The notes beneath the pieces were generated by a model. That model did no database searches and was not told the DNA's origin. It was given only the letters and a program-made list of their open reading frames with translations. A DNA stretch of 64,000 nucleotides from Pseudanabaena sp. M53BS1SP1A06MG. Lineage in GTDB: Bacteria > Cyanobacteriota > Cyanobacteriia > Pseudanabaenales > Pseudanabaenaceae. Of this stretch, positions 1 to 7,743 are shown piece after piece. Location: NCBI GenBank assembly GCA_020404105.1, contig JADBWH010000083.1, positions 1-64,000 of the forward strand, given 5' to 3'. A program made the translations under genes and the position numbers. How positions within the stretch are numbered: position 1 is the first letter of the stretch; every line of letters starts with the position of its first letter.

Positions 1-272
1 ATAAATCGCCCTACGAATCTCGGACGGGAAAGTAAAGAATGGGATAATGTTCGCCCAATGACTGCGCCAAGACTTAGAGATCGACGGATATTGTTTGTCC
101 CATTTTTCAGCAAAGAGTTCGAGATTAAACTCTGCTTCTGATTCGATCGCAACAGCATAAATTGCCTTGAGATCAGCACAAACTTGCTTGTGTTGTTGCC
201 ATGTCACAAAAGCGACCGAGTTAAGCACCATATGAACAATACATAACTGTACCTGTGTCTTGGGAAACACTG
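1..272 (-). pseudogene. IS256-family transposase fragment
   Basis: Reading the minus strand gives an uninterrupted peptide with the IS256 (Mutator-type) hallmarks FPKTQVQLCIVHMV, then VCADLKAIY, FAEKWDKQYPSISKSW and HWANIIPFF. This is the middle to C-terminal half of the DDE transposase. The frame runs off the left edge of the window, so the C-terminus lies outside. Upstream it stops abruptly at position 272, where the IS5-type remnant begins. The N-terminal part of the transposase is not found on the other side of that remnant, so the gene is truncated and cannot encode a working enzyme from this copy. Confidence 0.85.
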
Positions 273-294
273 TAGACCTCTTGCAGAACTGAAA

Positions 295-555
295 TTATGA
301 CTGAGGAGAGGAAGTATTTGAGGTAGGAAGAGAGACTTCAAAGTTATAAATGGCAGCAATCAAATTACAACGTAAACCAAAACGACGACGACGGTTACGA
401 TAGGGTAAAGCAAGAATTTTAAAAATCTTCAGACGGCGATTAATATGCTCAATCGCAATACGTTGACGAGCAAGTTGACGATTAAACTGCTTATCTTGCT
501 TGGATAAAGCCCCGTTTTTAGGCTTTTTGATAGGAATCAGTAGGTTTTGACTTGC
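295..555 (-). pseudogene. IS5-family transposase, C-terminal fragment
   Basis: The minus strand encodes a peptide with LIPIKKPKNGALSKQDKQ, RQLARQRIAIEHINRRLKIF and YRNRRRRFGLRCNLIAAIYN. This is the C-terminal end of the DDE domain of IS5-group (DDE_Tnp_4-like) transposases, including the conserved E of the triad in IEHINRR. An in-frame stop lies just upstream of this block and no N-terminal half exists before the element's right inverted repeat. Roughly the last 85 residues remain. The stop codon is at 295-297. Confidence 0.82.
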
Positions 556-615
556 TTAGTATTTCATCGCTGAATTATTAGGGCTAATGTAAAATTTCAA
601 AGCTCATAAATCTAA

Positions 616-709
616 TAGGACTTACGTATTGGGTAGATGTGGTGCGGGCTTCGCCCTCACCACATCTACCTCAAACTTAATAAATTCGTTCGGTTTGCGT
701 AAGTCCTAT
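616..709. repeat. MITE-like palindrome, family with TAGGACTTACGC ends (copy 1)
   Basis: A 94-bp palindromic element begins TAGGACTTACGTATTGGG and ends GCGTAAGTCCTA, with an inner hairpin around GTGGTGCGGGCTTCG. The same element occurs in the opposite orientation at 24376-24470, and the ends recur at 45830-45973. It sits inside the decayed IS5 element. It carries no open reading frame and is probably mobilised in trans. Confidence 0.85.
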
Positions 710-810
710 CTAACATATTTTCAGTTCTGCAAGAGGTCTATTGTCTTTGCGCTTTCAGTCTTTTGATGATGTCAAGTCTATTCTCTGTTAAGGTATATCG
801 CAATCCAGCC

Positions 811-2766
811 TCAAAATTCAATAAAGTTCTTATCAATCTTGCTAGTACCAGAGAGATCGAGATAATTAACTTCAATGAGTTTGCGGATTTCCATTTTTTG
901 TTTACGAGCTTCTTCGATTTTCGATTGGCAATAATAACCAAAGGAAGGATCGGCAATTACATCCGTATTTTTGTATTTCTCTAGCCAAGACTTTTCTCGT
1001 TTTTCACACATAATATATTGAATTTTGGCGATCGCAGTTCTGACGACCATCTGTGGACGCAGTATGCCAATACGCGAATTTTCATCGAGCCAGAGCAAAT
1101 GCTGTAACTGCTGAGCTACCTCAGGCTGTTCTGCACAAAGAAGTTGTAATTGCTGGACTAGGTGATCGGGATAGGGTTCTTTTGCCGCTAGGGAAGTCTT
1201 TTGTTGATTGATGAGATTAAGAATAGTTAACCAAAGATAGCGATGATTGGAAAGGCTAAATTCGATATCTTCTTCGTTAATTACTTCATACACATAAGCG
1301 CGATGTTCAGGAAAGTGTAAATAGATTTGCAAAATCTGAGTTTCAGCACTATGGAGGGCATTAGCAACTGTGATCAGTGAAGGTGCAGGCTTAGTACTAT
1401 TCCAACGTGTATTGCGTAACTGACGACGGAGATCTTGCTCTAGACGCAACGCTAGATAGGAATTCCCCTGAGCTAATCTCTGTGCGGAAGTATGGATATA
1501 GTGCGTCCGAAAAAAGGAATCAACGGGAAGATTATTTAATAATTGCGCGATCGCTTGGCTACTCTTTTGGAAGTGATCCGCTTGATTGAGATCTTGACCT
1601 GTAAGGATCTGTTCGATTTGCCAATCTAGAAATAGTGGTGCATTTTTGAGCAAGTCTTGATATGAACTAGCGCTATGTTGCTTGAGATATTCATCAGCAT
1701 CCTTGCCATCGGGCATGGTAAGCACCCTTAATTGCACCGTGCCATTAAAAACTAATTCTTTAAACCCCGCGATCGCCTTTTCGGCTGCTGTGATTCCCGC
1801 CTTGTCCGCATCGAAATTTAAAATTACATTTTTTGATTCGGTATAGCGCAATAACTGCTTCATCTGTTCAGCATTGAGAGCAACACCCATCGTGGCGATC
1901 GCTTGACCGATTCCTGCTTGATGCAAAGCGATCGCATCAAAATAACCTTCTACGACAATAGCTTGATCGGATTTGGCAATGGCATCTCTTGCCTTATCCA
2001 TCGCAAATAAAACAGTACCCTTGCTAAAGAGTTCCGTTTCAGGAGAGTTTAAATACTTTGGTTCTTCATCACCGAGCGATCGCCCACCAAAGGCAATCAC
2101 ACGACCACGGGTATCGTGAATAGGAATCATCAAGCGATCGCGAAAGCGATCGTAAAATCCATTCCCTGTTTTGCGCGGAACGATTAAACCTGCTTCTTCC
2201 AATAATTTCAAGGGAATTTGCTTTTGCTGCACTAGATATCCCATCAGAGTTTCCCAACCCGCAGGTGCATACCCCAGTTGAAATTTTTGGATTGTCTCCT
2301 TGCTCATCTGTCGCTTTTCGGTGAGATAAGCTAGAGCCTGTCGCCCTTGGGCTGCATAAAGAGCATGTTGATAAAAACTCGTCGTCAGTGCCATCACCTC
2401 ATAAAGGCGATCGCGATGGGAAATTTGACGTTGGATTTCCTTCGCTTTTTCTGGTTCGACAGTTTGAATGGGAACGTTATAGCGCTTTGCTAAATCTAAA
2501 ACTACGTCAGAGAACGATCGCTTATCGATCTCCATCAAAAACTTCACAGCCCCACCTGCTGCCCCACAGTTAAAGCAGTGGTACATCTGCCGTGATGGAT
2601 TAACTGTCAAGGCTGTGGCATTTGTACCATTATGAAAAGGACAAGCTCCCCGAAAATTTGACCCACTTTTGCGTAGCACAACGCGCTCAGACACGATATC
2701 AACAATGTCTGCCCGTTGACTTACTTGGTCAATCGTATCTTTGTGGATCTGGAACTGTGCAGACAT
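811..2766 (-). CDS. dnaG: DNA primase DnaG
   Basis: DNA primase makes the RNA primers for lagging-strand replication. The 651-residue product has the CHC2 zinc-binding domain at the N-terminus (C42, H45, C64, C67), the DnaG catalytic core with the basic RNA polymerase region, and a TOPRIM domain with E273 in VVEGYFD and the metal-binding pair D318/D320 in FDADKAG. The C-terminal third is the helicase-interacting region. The start at 2766 gives the normal N-terminus, just before the zinc finger. One oddity is the segment after the first CxxH. The usual (E/D)(K/R)xPSF is replaced by NGTNATAL, while all four metal ligands remain. The gene stands alone: its 3' side borders transposon remnants and its 5' side a palindromic element. 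Confidence 0.96.
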   Translation of the reverse strand: MSAQFQIHKDTIDQVSQRADIVDIVSERVVLRKSGSNFRGACPFHNGTNATALTVNPSRQMYHCFNCGAAGGAVKFLMEIDKRSFSDVVLDLAKRYNVPIQTVEPEKAKEIQRQISHRDRLYEVMALTTSFYQHALYAAQGRQALAYLTEKRQMSKETIQKFQLGYAPAGWETLMGYLVQQKQIPLKLLEEAGLIVPRKTGNGFYDRFRDRLMIPIHDTRGRVIAFGGRSLGDEEPKYLNSPETELFSKGTVLFAMDKARDAIAKSDQAIVVEGYFDAIALHQAGIGQAIATMGVALNAEQMKQLLRYTESKNVILNFDADKAGITAAEKAIAGFKELVFNGTVQLRVLTMPDGKDADEYLKQHSASSYQDLLKNAPLFLDWQIEQILTGQDLNQADHFQKSSQAIAQLLNNLPVDSFFRTHYIHTSAQRLAQGNSYLALRLEQDLRRQLRNTRWNSTKPAPSLITVANALHSAETQILQIYLHFPEHRAYVYEVINEEDIEFSLSNHRYLWLTILNLINQQKTSLAAKEPYPDHLVQQLQLLCAEQPEVAQQLQHLLWLDENSRIGILRPQMVVRTAIAKIQYIMCEKREKSWLEKYKNTDVIADPSFGYYCQSKIEEARKQKMEIRKLIEVNYLDLSGTSKIDKNFIEF

Positions 2767-2803
2767 AGAAGCGATCGCCTATTTGTAAACCGCAGTATGC
2801 TCT

Positions 2804-2884
2804 TATAGTGATTTCTCATTTTGCTGTAGTCAAAATGAGAATTTTAAACTCTTATGAGTATGCACTCATTTGAAAACTACTATA
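2804..2884. repeat. MITE-like element, TATAGYGGTTTTC/CAAATGAG family (copy 1)
   Basis: TATAGTGATTTCTCATTTTG at the left and CATTTGAAAACTACTATA at the right form imperfect terminal inverted repeats, with an inner CAAAATGAGAATTTTAAACT block. It is the same element as at 10931-11035 but inverted, and a degenerate copy lies at 6524-6614. It is noncoding and sits in the leader of dnaG. Confidence 0.7.
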
Positions 2885-2912
2885 ACTATTCTATATTAAG
2901 GGTTCTGCGATT

Positions 2913-2975
2913 TAATAAAGAATCAAACTTTTTGTGGTGAGGCTTCGCCGAACCATAAAAAATCGGTTCCTTATT
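2913..2975. repeat. Degenerate palindrome related to the 3682-3745 hairpin
   Basis: The arms TAATAAAGAATC and GGTTCCTTATTTT flank a GGTGAGGCTTCGCCGAACC core. The arms AATAAAGAA and TTCTTTATT recur in the stronger hairpin at 3682-3745, so both are probably copies of one small element. It lies 3' of the MgtC-like gene and may also end its transcription. Confidence 0.55.
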
Positions 2976-2988
2976 TTCCTGCATATCC

Positions 2989-3531
2989 TTAATCGCCATC
3001 ATAATCTTTTGATTGTTCTGGAGAGTTTTTGATGGAAGCAATCTTAAGCGATCGCTTATTTCTAACTGTATGAAATTTTACTTTGCGATGGACTCGTTTA
3101 ACGCTACTTAAAGTAAATAGAGTTAAAAACGCTCCTAGTAAGCTCACCTGCCACAAACCACATCCCGTTGCCGCTCCTAGTGCTGCGGCTACCCAAACCG
3201 AAGCCGCAGTAGTGAGTCCCCTTACTTTCGGTGTCCCTCTCGTCGAAGAAGATGGTTGCAAAATTAACCCTGCGCCTAAAAATCCTACACCTGTAGTCAC
3301 GCCTTGCAATGTTCGACTCAGCGCATTGGTTGACGCAAAGGTAGAATCTCCTTCTGCTTGTAGTGTAATCATCACAAATAAAGCAGCTCCCATACTCACC
3401 AGCATAAATGTTCTCATTCCAGCGGATCTACCACCTTTCTGCCGATTAAAACCAATGATCCCCCCAACTAATAGCGCCAAAATTAGCCGAAATGCCAATT
3501 GCCAAGAGTTATGAATAAACATTGCATCCAT
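2989..3531 (-). CDS. MgtC/SapB family membrane protein
   Basis: This 180-residue protein matches the membrane domain of the MgtC/SapB family. It has RLILALLVGGIIGFNRQ, the GRSAGMRTFMLVSMGAALF segment, and TGVGFLGAGLIL followed by the VRGLTTAASVWVAAALGAATG block typical of the family. Four to five hydrophobic helices fill residues 10-145, and the remaining tail is basic. MgtC proteins are linked to growth under low magnesium and to membrane ATPase control; for cyanobacterial members the role is unknown. The family's usual GxxRE after the first helix reads GFNRQ here, so the acidic residue is missing. The start at 3531 could instead be the methionine three codons later. The gene stands alone. 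Confidence 0.88.
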   Translation of the reverse strand: MDAMFIHNSWQLAFRLILALLVGGIIGFNRQKGGRSAGMRTFMLVSMGAALFVMITLQAEGDSTFASTNALSRTLQGVTTGVGFLGAGLILQPSSSTRGTPKVRGLTTAASVWVAAALGAATGCGLWQVSLLGAFLTLFTLSSVKRVHRKVKFHTVRNKRSLKIASIKNSPEQSKDYDGD

Positions 3532-3681
3532 TTTCTGTTGAGCCTCATTGAATGTTTACTTAAAGTTGTCTTAGAGATGTTGTTTTATGGAAGTCTGTCA
3601 CTATATTATTTGCGTTATTTGCGATCGCTGATATGCTGTAGACAAAATGAAAACTCTTGCTAGAAATGATTTTTAGGTTTC

Positions 3682-3745
3682 AAATAAAGAAACCGATTTT
3701 CAGTAGTATGGCTTCACCGCACTACTGAAAATCGATTCTTTATTT
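3682..3745. repeat. Perfect-arm hairpin, AAATAAAGAAACCGAT family
   Basis: The arms AAATAAAGAAACCGATTTTC and their reverse complement flank the loop ATGGCTTCACCGC. The AAACCGAT/ATCGGTTT arms recur in the hairpin at 5152-5209 and in a worn copy at 2913-2975. It carries no reading frame. It may be a short mobile palindrome that can also act as a terminator. Confidence 0.7.
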
Positions 3746-3765
3746 TAGTTCTGAATATATTAATC

Positions 3766-3869
3766 ACTGATGTTACGTGGAACAAATATCACCCTCACCC
3801 CTAGCCCCTCTCCCTTAATGGGAGAGGGGCTAGGGGTGAGGGTCTTAGAAACTTCCACGTAACATCAGT
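3766..3869. repeat. 104-bp nested palindrome with GC-rich core
   Basis: The outer arms ACTGATGTTACGTGGAA and TTCCACGTAACATCAGT enclose an inner perfect inverted repeat, CACCCCTAGCCCCTCTCCC and its complement, around the loop TTAAT. The core is far richer in G and C than the surrounding DNA. The pyrimidine-rich part CCGCTAGCCCCTCTCCC reappears inside the repeat at 45830-45973. No gene lies inside. Confidence 0.85.
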
Positions 3870-3921
3870 TAATCAGTAAAATTAGGATAGATGTACTTTT
3901 CGCTTCTATCCTAATTTATCT

Positions 3922-4893
3922 CTATGCTGGACGCTCGGCTCCAGTTTCTACAGGTAGATCTGACTGACTATATTCAGTCCAAGAACCTTCATAAACGCGC
4001 ACTTTAGGATATCCCAATAAATGCTTTAGTACTACATATTGCAAAGAAGCTTCTCTTCCTGTGGTGCAGGTCACAATAATATCCTTTGATTTATCAATCT
4101 TCTTATCAGCTAGAATTTTCTCGATTTCACTGAGGGGCTTTAGCTTATGAGGATTTTGAGGATCGGTAAAAGTCGGCCAAGGAATATTACGCGCTCCAGG
4201 GATATGACCATTACGCACGAAAAACTTCTCTTCTCCAGCAAAAGCTTTTGGTGGTCTTGGGTCGATGAAAACGACACCCTGTTTACCAATTAAGTCTTTA
4301 ACTTGAGCAAGATTCACGCGAATATTCTTATTATCGCGAACACTCAGTTTACTGGTCTTGTACTTGGGGAAAACCTGAGTTAATTCAGCATTATCTTGTT
4401 TGTAGCCACTAAAGCCTCCATCAAGAACTGCAACTGGCTTTCTAAACCCAATTCGCTCTAGAGCATAAGCAATTTGGCTAGCACCTAAGACATCACGACC
4501 GTCTGAATAGACCAATACCTTACTCTGATCTGTTACACCAGCCTTAGCAAGCAAGTCAGCTAGTTTATCAGAATCAACTAGCTGAACGGGCAAACCATCC
4601 TTAGGCACACGCACCAAGTTGTCAGCAAAGTTGACAGCGTTAGGTAAATGTTCCTTAAAATAATCCAAAGGATTCCAACGCACATCAAGAATCCTCAGAT
4701 CGGGATCATTTACATGGTCATTCACCCATTTTGGCGAGACAAATTCAATCTTTGTTCCAGAACTTTGGGCATATATTGGTGCTAAAGATAAGATGCTGCC
4801 TATAGCAACTATTAATATGAGAATTGTAGAGATTAAAGCGAGAGGAGTGAACTGGAATCTTTGAGATTTATTTCTAGAATTTTTTTTCTTCAT
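3922..4893 (-). CDS. Sulfurtransferase with two rhodanese domains, membrane-anchored or exported
   Basis: The product is 323 residues with a basic N-terminus and a hydrophobic stretch at about 17-40 ending in APIYAQ, which reads as a signal peptide or anchor. Two rhodanese domains follow, at about 48-165 and 190-315. The C-terminal one keeps the active-site loop CTTGREAS with the persulfide-forming cysteine C276. In the first domain the matching loop reads YSDGRDVLGAS, with aspartate in place of cysteine, so it is structural only, as in thiosulfate and mercaptopyruvate sulfurtransferases. It would transfer a sulfane sulfur from thiosulfate or a similar donor to an acceptor outside the cytoplasm. 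The exact donor cannot be read from the sequence. The gene stands alone on the minus strand. Confidence 0.88.
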   Translation of the reverse strand: MKKKNSRNKSQRFQFTPLALISTILILIVAIGSILSLAPIYAQSSGTKIEFVSPKWVNDHVNDPDLRILDVRWNPLDYFKEHLPNAVNFADNLVRVPKDGLPVQLVDSDKLADLLAKAGVTDQSKVLVYSDGRDVLGASQIAYALERIGFRKPVAVLDGGFSGYKQDNAELTQVFPKYKTSKLSVRDNKNIRVNLAQVKDLIGKQGVVFIDPRPPKAFAGEEKFFVRNGHIPGARNIPWPTFTDPQNPHKLKPLSEIEKILADKKIDKSKDIIVTCTTGREASLQYVVLKHLLGYPKVRVYEGSWTEYSQSDLPVETGAERPA

Positions 4894-5128
4894 GGTACAA
4901 GTGAATTTGCTGAAAAGCTTTTAAGATAGGCACTTTTTAGAGAAAGAAATACAAACTACACTATTATCATATAGATACCGTATTTTGTTTGTATACGACA
5001 TTGCATAACAAGTCAATTTTGAGATTAGATGAATCAATAATTATTTATAGAAATGATTGGTAAATCCTTGATGTTTAGAGAACCTAATAATTTGGAATTA
5101 AAAGAAGTTAGGATTTACATTTTTAAAT

Positions 5129-5233
5129 TAAGTAGCTCAACTTAATTAAAAACGAAACCGATAGTTTTGTTCCACAAGCTACACGTGCGGAACAAAACTA
5201 TCGGTTTTTAGTTTACTTATGTCTAGCTACTTA
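5129..5233. repeat. MITE-like palindrome with TAAGTAGCT ends
   Basis: This is the main content of the 450-bp gap between the sulfurtransferase and SPFH genes. The outer ends TTAAGTAGCT and AGCTACTTA enclose a strong hairpin at 5152-5209, with arms AACGAAACCGATAGTTTTG and CAAAACTATCGGTTTT around ACAAGCTACACGTGC. The inner arms are related to the hairpin at 3682-3745. It is noncoding. The rest of the gap is AT-rich with nothing recognisable. Confidence 0.75.
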
Positions 5234-5344
5234 CATTTATAGAAATCTTAAATTAAAGTCAGTTCGACTGAGGCGAAAATTGATAAAGGTTACTTCGCAT
5301 TTTTTACCATTTACTTAATAAAGTAATTTACAGAATGTTATACC

Positions 5345-6253
5345 TCAGCGCATATTTTGTTGATTTTGTTGATTTTGTTGAATTAAATGATTGAGATCTA
5401 GCAGTTTCGTATTACTTTCACCAAAGATTAAAGGTAAGTTTCCATTCCATTTGTCGATCACCTGCTTTTGTAAAAGTTCAGGAGATAGTGTATCTCGCAA
5501 AATTTTCTGAGCTTCACCTTCACCTCGAGCTAAATTTACTTTAGCTTCTGCTTCTTTAATTGCTTTTAAAGCAATAAATTCAGCGCGTTTAGCCTCTTGT
5601 TCTGCAATCTGTTTGGCTTCTACTGCATCTCGAAATCTTTGGGAAAAATGCACATGCACCAAAGAAATATCATCAACTGCAATGTTATAGCCTGATAATC
5701 TTGTCGTTAACAAGGCATCCACTTCATCCTTGACATTTCCTCGTTTTGTAATGATTTCTTCGGCAGTATATTTCGCCATTACAGCTTTTAAGACTTCTTC
5801 CACTGCAGGATCGATAATCCTATCAATAATCGCTAACTTATCACCAATTTGTTGATAGATCAGATTGACATGCTCAGGAATAATATGCCAGTTAAGTGCA
5901 ACATCGGTAAATACTTCCTGCAAATCCTTAGATGATGCTTCCGCCGATATTTCTTGCTTTTGGACGCGCACACTTAGCTTTTGGACAGTTTGTGCGATCG
6001 GTAAAATAGGATGAATTCCCTCATCAAGAATATGTGGTTGAACCTTGCCAAATTGCATCAATACACCACGTTCACCTGCATTTACTACCACAAAAAAACA
6101 GCAGACGAATGCAGTCAATAGAACTAGAGATGCAACGAGACGAAACATTGCCAAATCAGCATTTTTGCGGTTTGTTTGGCGATTGACATGGTTATTAGCT
6201 TGTTTATTTGGCGATCGCAACTCATCCACATTTTCCATCTCAGTTACTTTCAT
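5345..6253 (-). CDS. SPFH/prohibitin-family membrane protein
   Basis: A 302-residue protein has a charged N-terminus, one transmembrane helix at about 36-58, and a prohibitin-type SPFH domain: GERGVLMQFGKVQPHILDEGIHP, then NWHIIPEHVNLIYQQIGD. It ends in a long helical region rich in alanine and glutamate (EAKQIAEQEAKRAEFIALKA) that is likely to form a coiled coil. SPFH proteins form large membrane rings, and prohibitins often bind FtsH-type proteases; an ftsH gene lies in this window at 60138 but is not adjacent. The tail is a low-complexity QQNQQNQQN run. ATG at 6253 was chosen because it precedes the membrane helix by a normal distance. No partner gene is next to it. Confidence 0.9.
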   Translation of the reverse strand: MKVTEMENVDELRSPNKQANNHVNRQTNRKNADLAMFRLVASLVLLTAFVCCFFVVVNAGERGVLMQFGKVQPHILDEGIHPILPIAQTVQKLSVRVQKQEISAEASSKDLQEVFTDVALNWHIIPEHVNLIYQQIGDKLAIIDRIIDPAVEEVLKAVMAKYTAEEIITKRGNVKDEVDALLTTRLSGYNIAVDDISLVHVHFSQRFRDAVEAKQIAEQEAKRAEFIALKAIKEAEAKVNLARGEGEAQKILRDTLSPELLQKQVIDKWNGNLPLIFGESNTKLLDLNHLIQQNQQNQQNMR

Positions 6254-6401
6254 AATTAAGAGCCTATTTAGGGCATATACAAGGACTTTAAGAATTTTGC
6301 TTGATTTTTATCAATGTTTCAGATTGTCAATAAGCTTTGAGAAAATGTATTTTAGACTATAATCTACGGTAATTACATAGACATAACGTAGTTTTGATGA
6401 T

Positions 6402-6446
6402 AAAAGTATTGAATAAAGTATTTAAACACTTTATTTAATACTTTTA
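6402..6446. repeat. AT-rich inverted repeat
   Basis: AAAAGTATTGAATAAAGT and its near-perfect reverse complement flank a short ATTTAAAC centre, giving a long AT-only hairpin. It lies in the 426-bp gap before the cysA-like gene. It could be a regulatory site or a relic of a small element. No run of T follows on a useful side, so a terminator role is doubtful. Confidence 0.5.
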
Positions 6447-6523
6447 TAAGTATGAGGCAAGTATGAGTGTAGCTTCACTTTAAACTGCAATCTGCCTATA
6501 AAAATGTTTATTGAGTTTTTTTA

Positions 6524-6614
6524 AATGATTATGTACTCATTTGAAATCGAAAAATAATCCTAGTAACGGCTTTGAGTTTTCATTTTGACTACGGCAAAAT
6601 GAAAACTGCAATAG
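6524..6614. repeat. MITE-like element, CAAATGAG family (degenerate copy 2)
   Basis: ATGTACTCATTTGAAATCGA, GGCTTTGAGTTTTCATTTTG and GGCAAAATGAAAACTGCAATAG match blocks of the full element at 10931-11035 in the same order. The left terminal repeat has decayed. It lies about 65 bp upstream of the cysA-like start codon and so occupies its likely promoter region. Confidence 0.65.
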
Positions 6615-6679
6615 AATTTGGATTTAATTTGTATTTTTGGTTAGTTTACGATTATTTAATTTTAATGTAGTGAGGCGAA

Positions 6680-7687
6680 ATGAGTATTTTAGTTCAAGAT
6701 ATTTCTAAGAGATTTGGCGATTTTCAGGCAGTCGATCAGGTTAATTTAGAAGTGCTTAGTGATTCATTAGTGGCGTTGCTAGGACCCTCAGGTTCAGGAA
6801 AGTCAACTTTATTAAGGATTATGGCAGGCTTAGAAAAGCCAGATCATGGTCAAGTATGGATTGAGAATGAAGATGCCACCTATCGCTCCGTCCAAGAGCG
6901 CAAGATTGGATTTGTTTTCCAGCACTATGCACTTTTTAAGCATTTAACTGTTCGACAAAATATCACTTTTGGACTAAATATTCGCAAAGTGCCTAAGCAT
7001 GTTATTAAGAAAAAAGCTGATGAACTTCTCGATTTAATTCAACTTCACGGATTAGGAGATCGCTATCCATCCCAACTATCAGGTGGTCAGCGTCAAAGGG
7101 TTGCCCTTGCTAGAGCGTTAGCTGCTCAGCCTCGTACATTGCTTTTAGATGAGCCATTTGGAGCCTTAGATGCTAAGGTTCGCAAAGAACTGCGGACATG
7201 GTTGAGAGAACTTCACGAAAAAGTTCATGTTACTACTATTTTTGTTACTCACGATCAAGAAGAAGCAATGGAAGTAGCTGATAAGGTTGTGATTATGAAT
7301 AAGGGTAAGGTCGAGCAGATTGGCACTGCCGCCGATATCTACGATCATCCTGCTTCCGAATTCGTGATGCGTTTCATTGGTGAGACTAACATTATCTCCA
7401 AGGCAAGATATCACTTCCCACATTTAGAAGTTGAGGATCATCATCAAGTATTTCTGCGTCCTCATGATGTCCTCATTCAATCAGAGCCAGACGAAAGCTT
7501 TGCTCCAGCCACTGTCAACTATACATTTAATTTAGGTTGGGAAGGTCAGGCCGAATTAGTACTTAAGGACAACCAAAAATTGATTGTCAAACTTGAACGT
7601 GATCAATTCGATAGTCTTGGTTTACGTCCTCAACAAGAAGTGTATGTCAAACCTGCTCGCGCCAAAGTGTTTGCGGGAGTTTCCTAA
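6680..7687 (+). CDS. cysA: Sulfate/thiosulfate-type ABC transporter ATPase (CysA-like)
   Basis: This 335-residue ABC ATPase has Walker A GPSGSGKS (35-42), the Q-loop QHYALF, the signature LSGGQRQR (133-140), Walker [12 protein letters not shown] (154-164) and the switch histidine in [10 protein letters not shown]-terminal regulatory TOBE-like domain (about 235-335) includes GETNII and HVFLRPHDV-type segments. The first 240 residues fit the CysA subfamily closely. It would energise import of sulfate or thiosulfate at the inner membrane. No permease or binding-protein gene is nearby, which is unusual because cysA normally sits with sbpA, cysT and cysW. It must work with subunits encoded elsewhere. 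ABC ATPases of related importers (molybdate, iron) are the main alternative. Confidence 0.85.
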   Translation: MSILVQDISKRFGDFQAVDQVNLEVLSDSLVALLGPSGSGKSTLLRIMAGLEKPDHGQVWIENEDATYRSVQERKIGFVFQHYALFKHLTVRQNITFGLNIRKVPKHVIKKKADELLDLIQLHGLGDRYPSQLSGGQRQRVALARALAAQPRTLLLDEPFGALDAKVRKELRTWLRELHEKVHVTTIFVTHDQEEAMEVADKVVIMNKGKVEQIGTAADIYDHPASEFVMRFIGETNIISKARYHFPHLEVEDHHQVFLRPHDVLIQSEPDESFAPATVNYTFNLGWEGQAELVLKDNQKLIVKLERDQFDSLGLRPQQEVYVKPARAKVFAGVS

Positions 7688-7743
7688 ATTTTATTAAGTC
7701 GTTGAGCATAATTAAAACCAAAAACCAGAGAGTGGGCTGTTCG

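Larger units (their letters stand above)
273..740. mobile_element. Internally deleted IS5-family element with intact terminal inverted repeats
   Basis: The two ends are near-perfect inverted repeats: TAGACCTCTTGCAGAACTGA at 273-292 matches the reverse complement of the sequence ending at 740. The element is only 468 bp, about half the usual length of an IS5-group element. It keeps just the 3' part of its transposase, plus a palindromic MITE at 616-709 where the 5' half should be. Its left side interrupts an IS256 transposase fragment. It cannot encode its own transposase, though the ends look usable in trans. Confidence 0.8.

Noticed and set aside
3083-3514. 143-codon frame antisense to the MgtC-like gene
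   Set aside because: It lies fully within a recognised gene and has no family match. It is a reverse-strand shadow.
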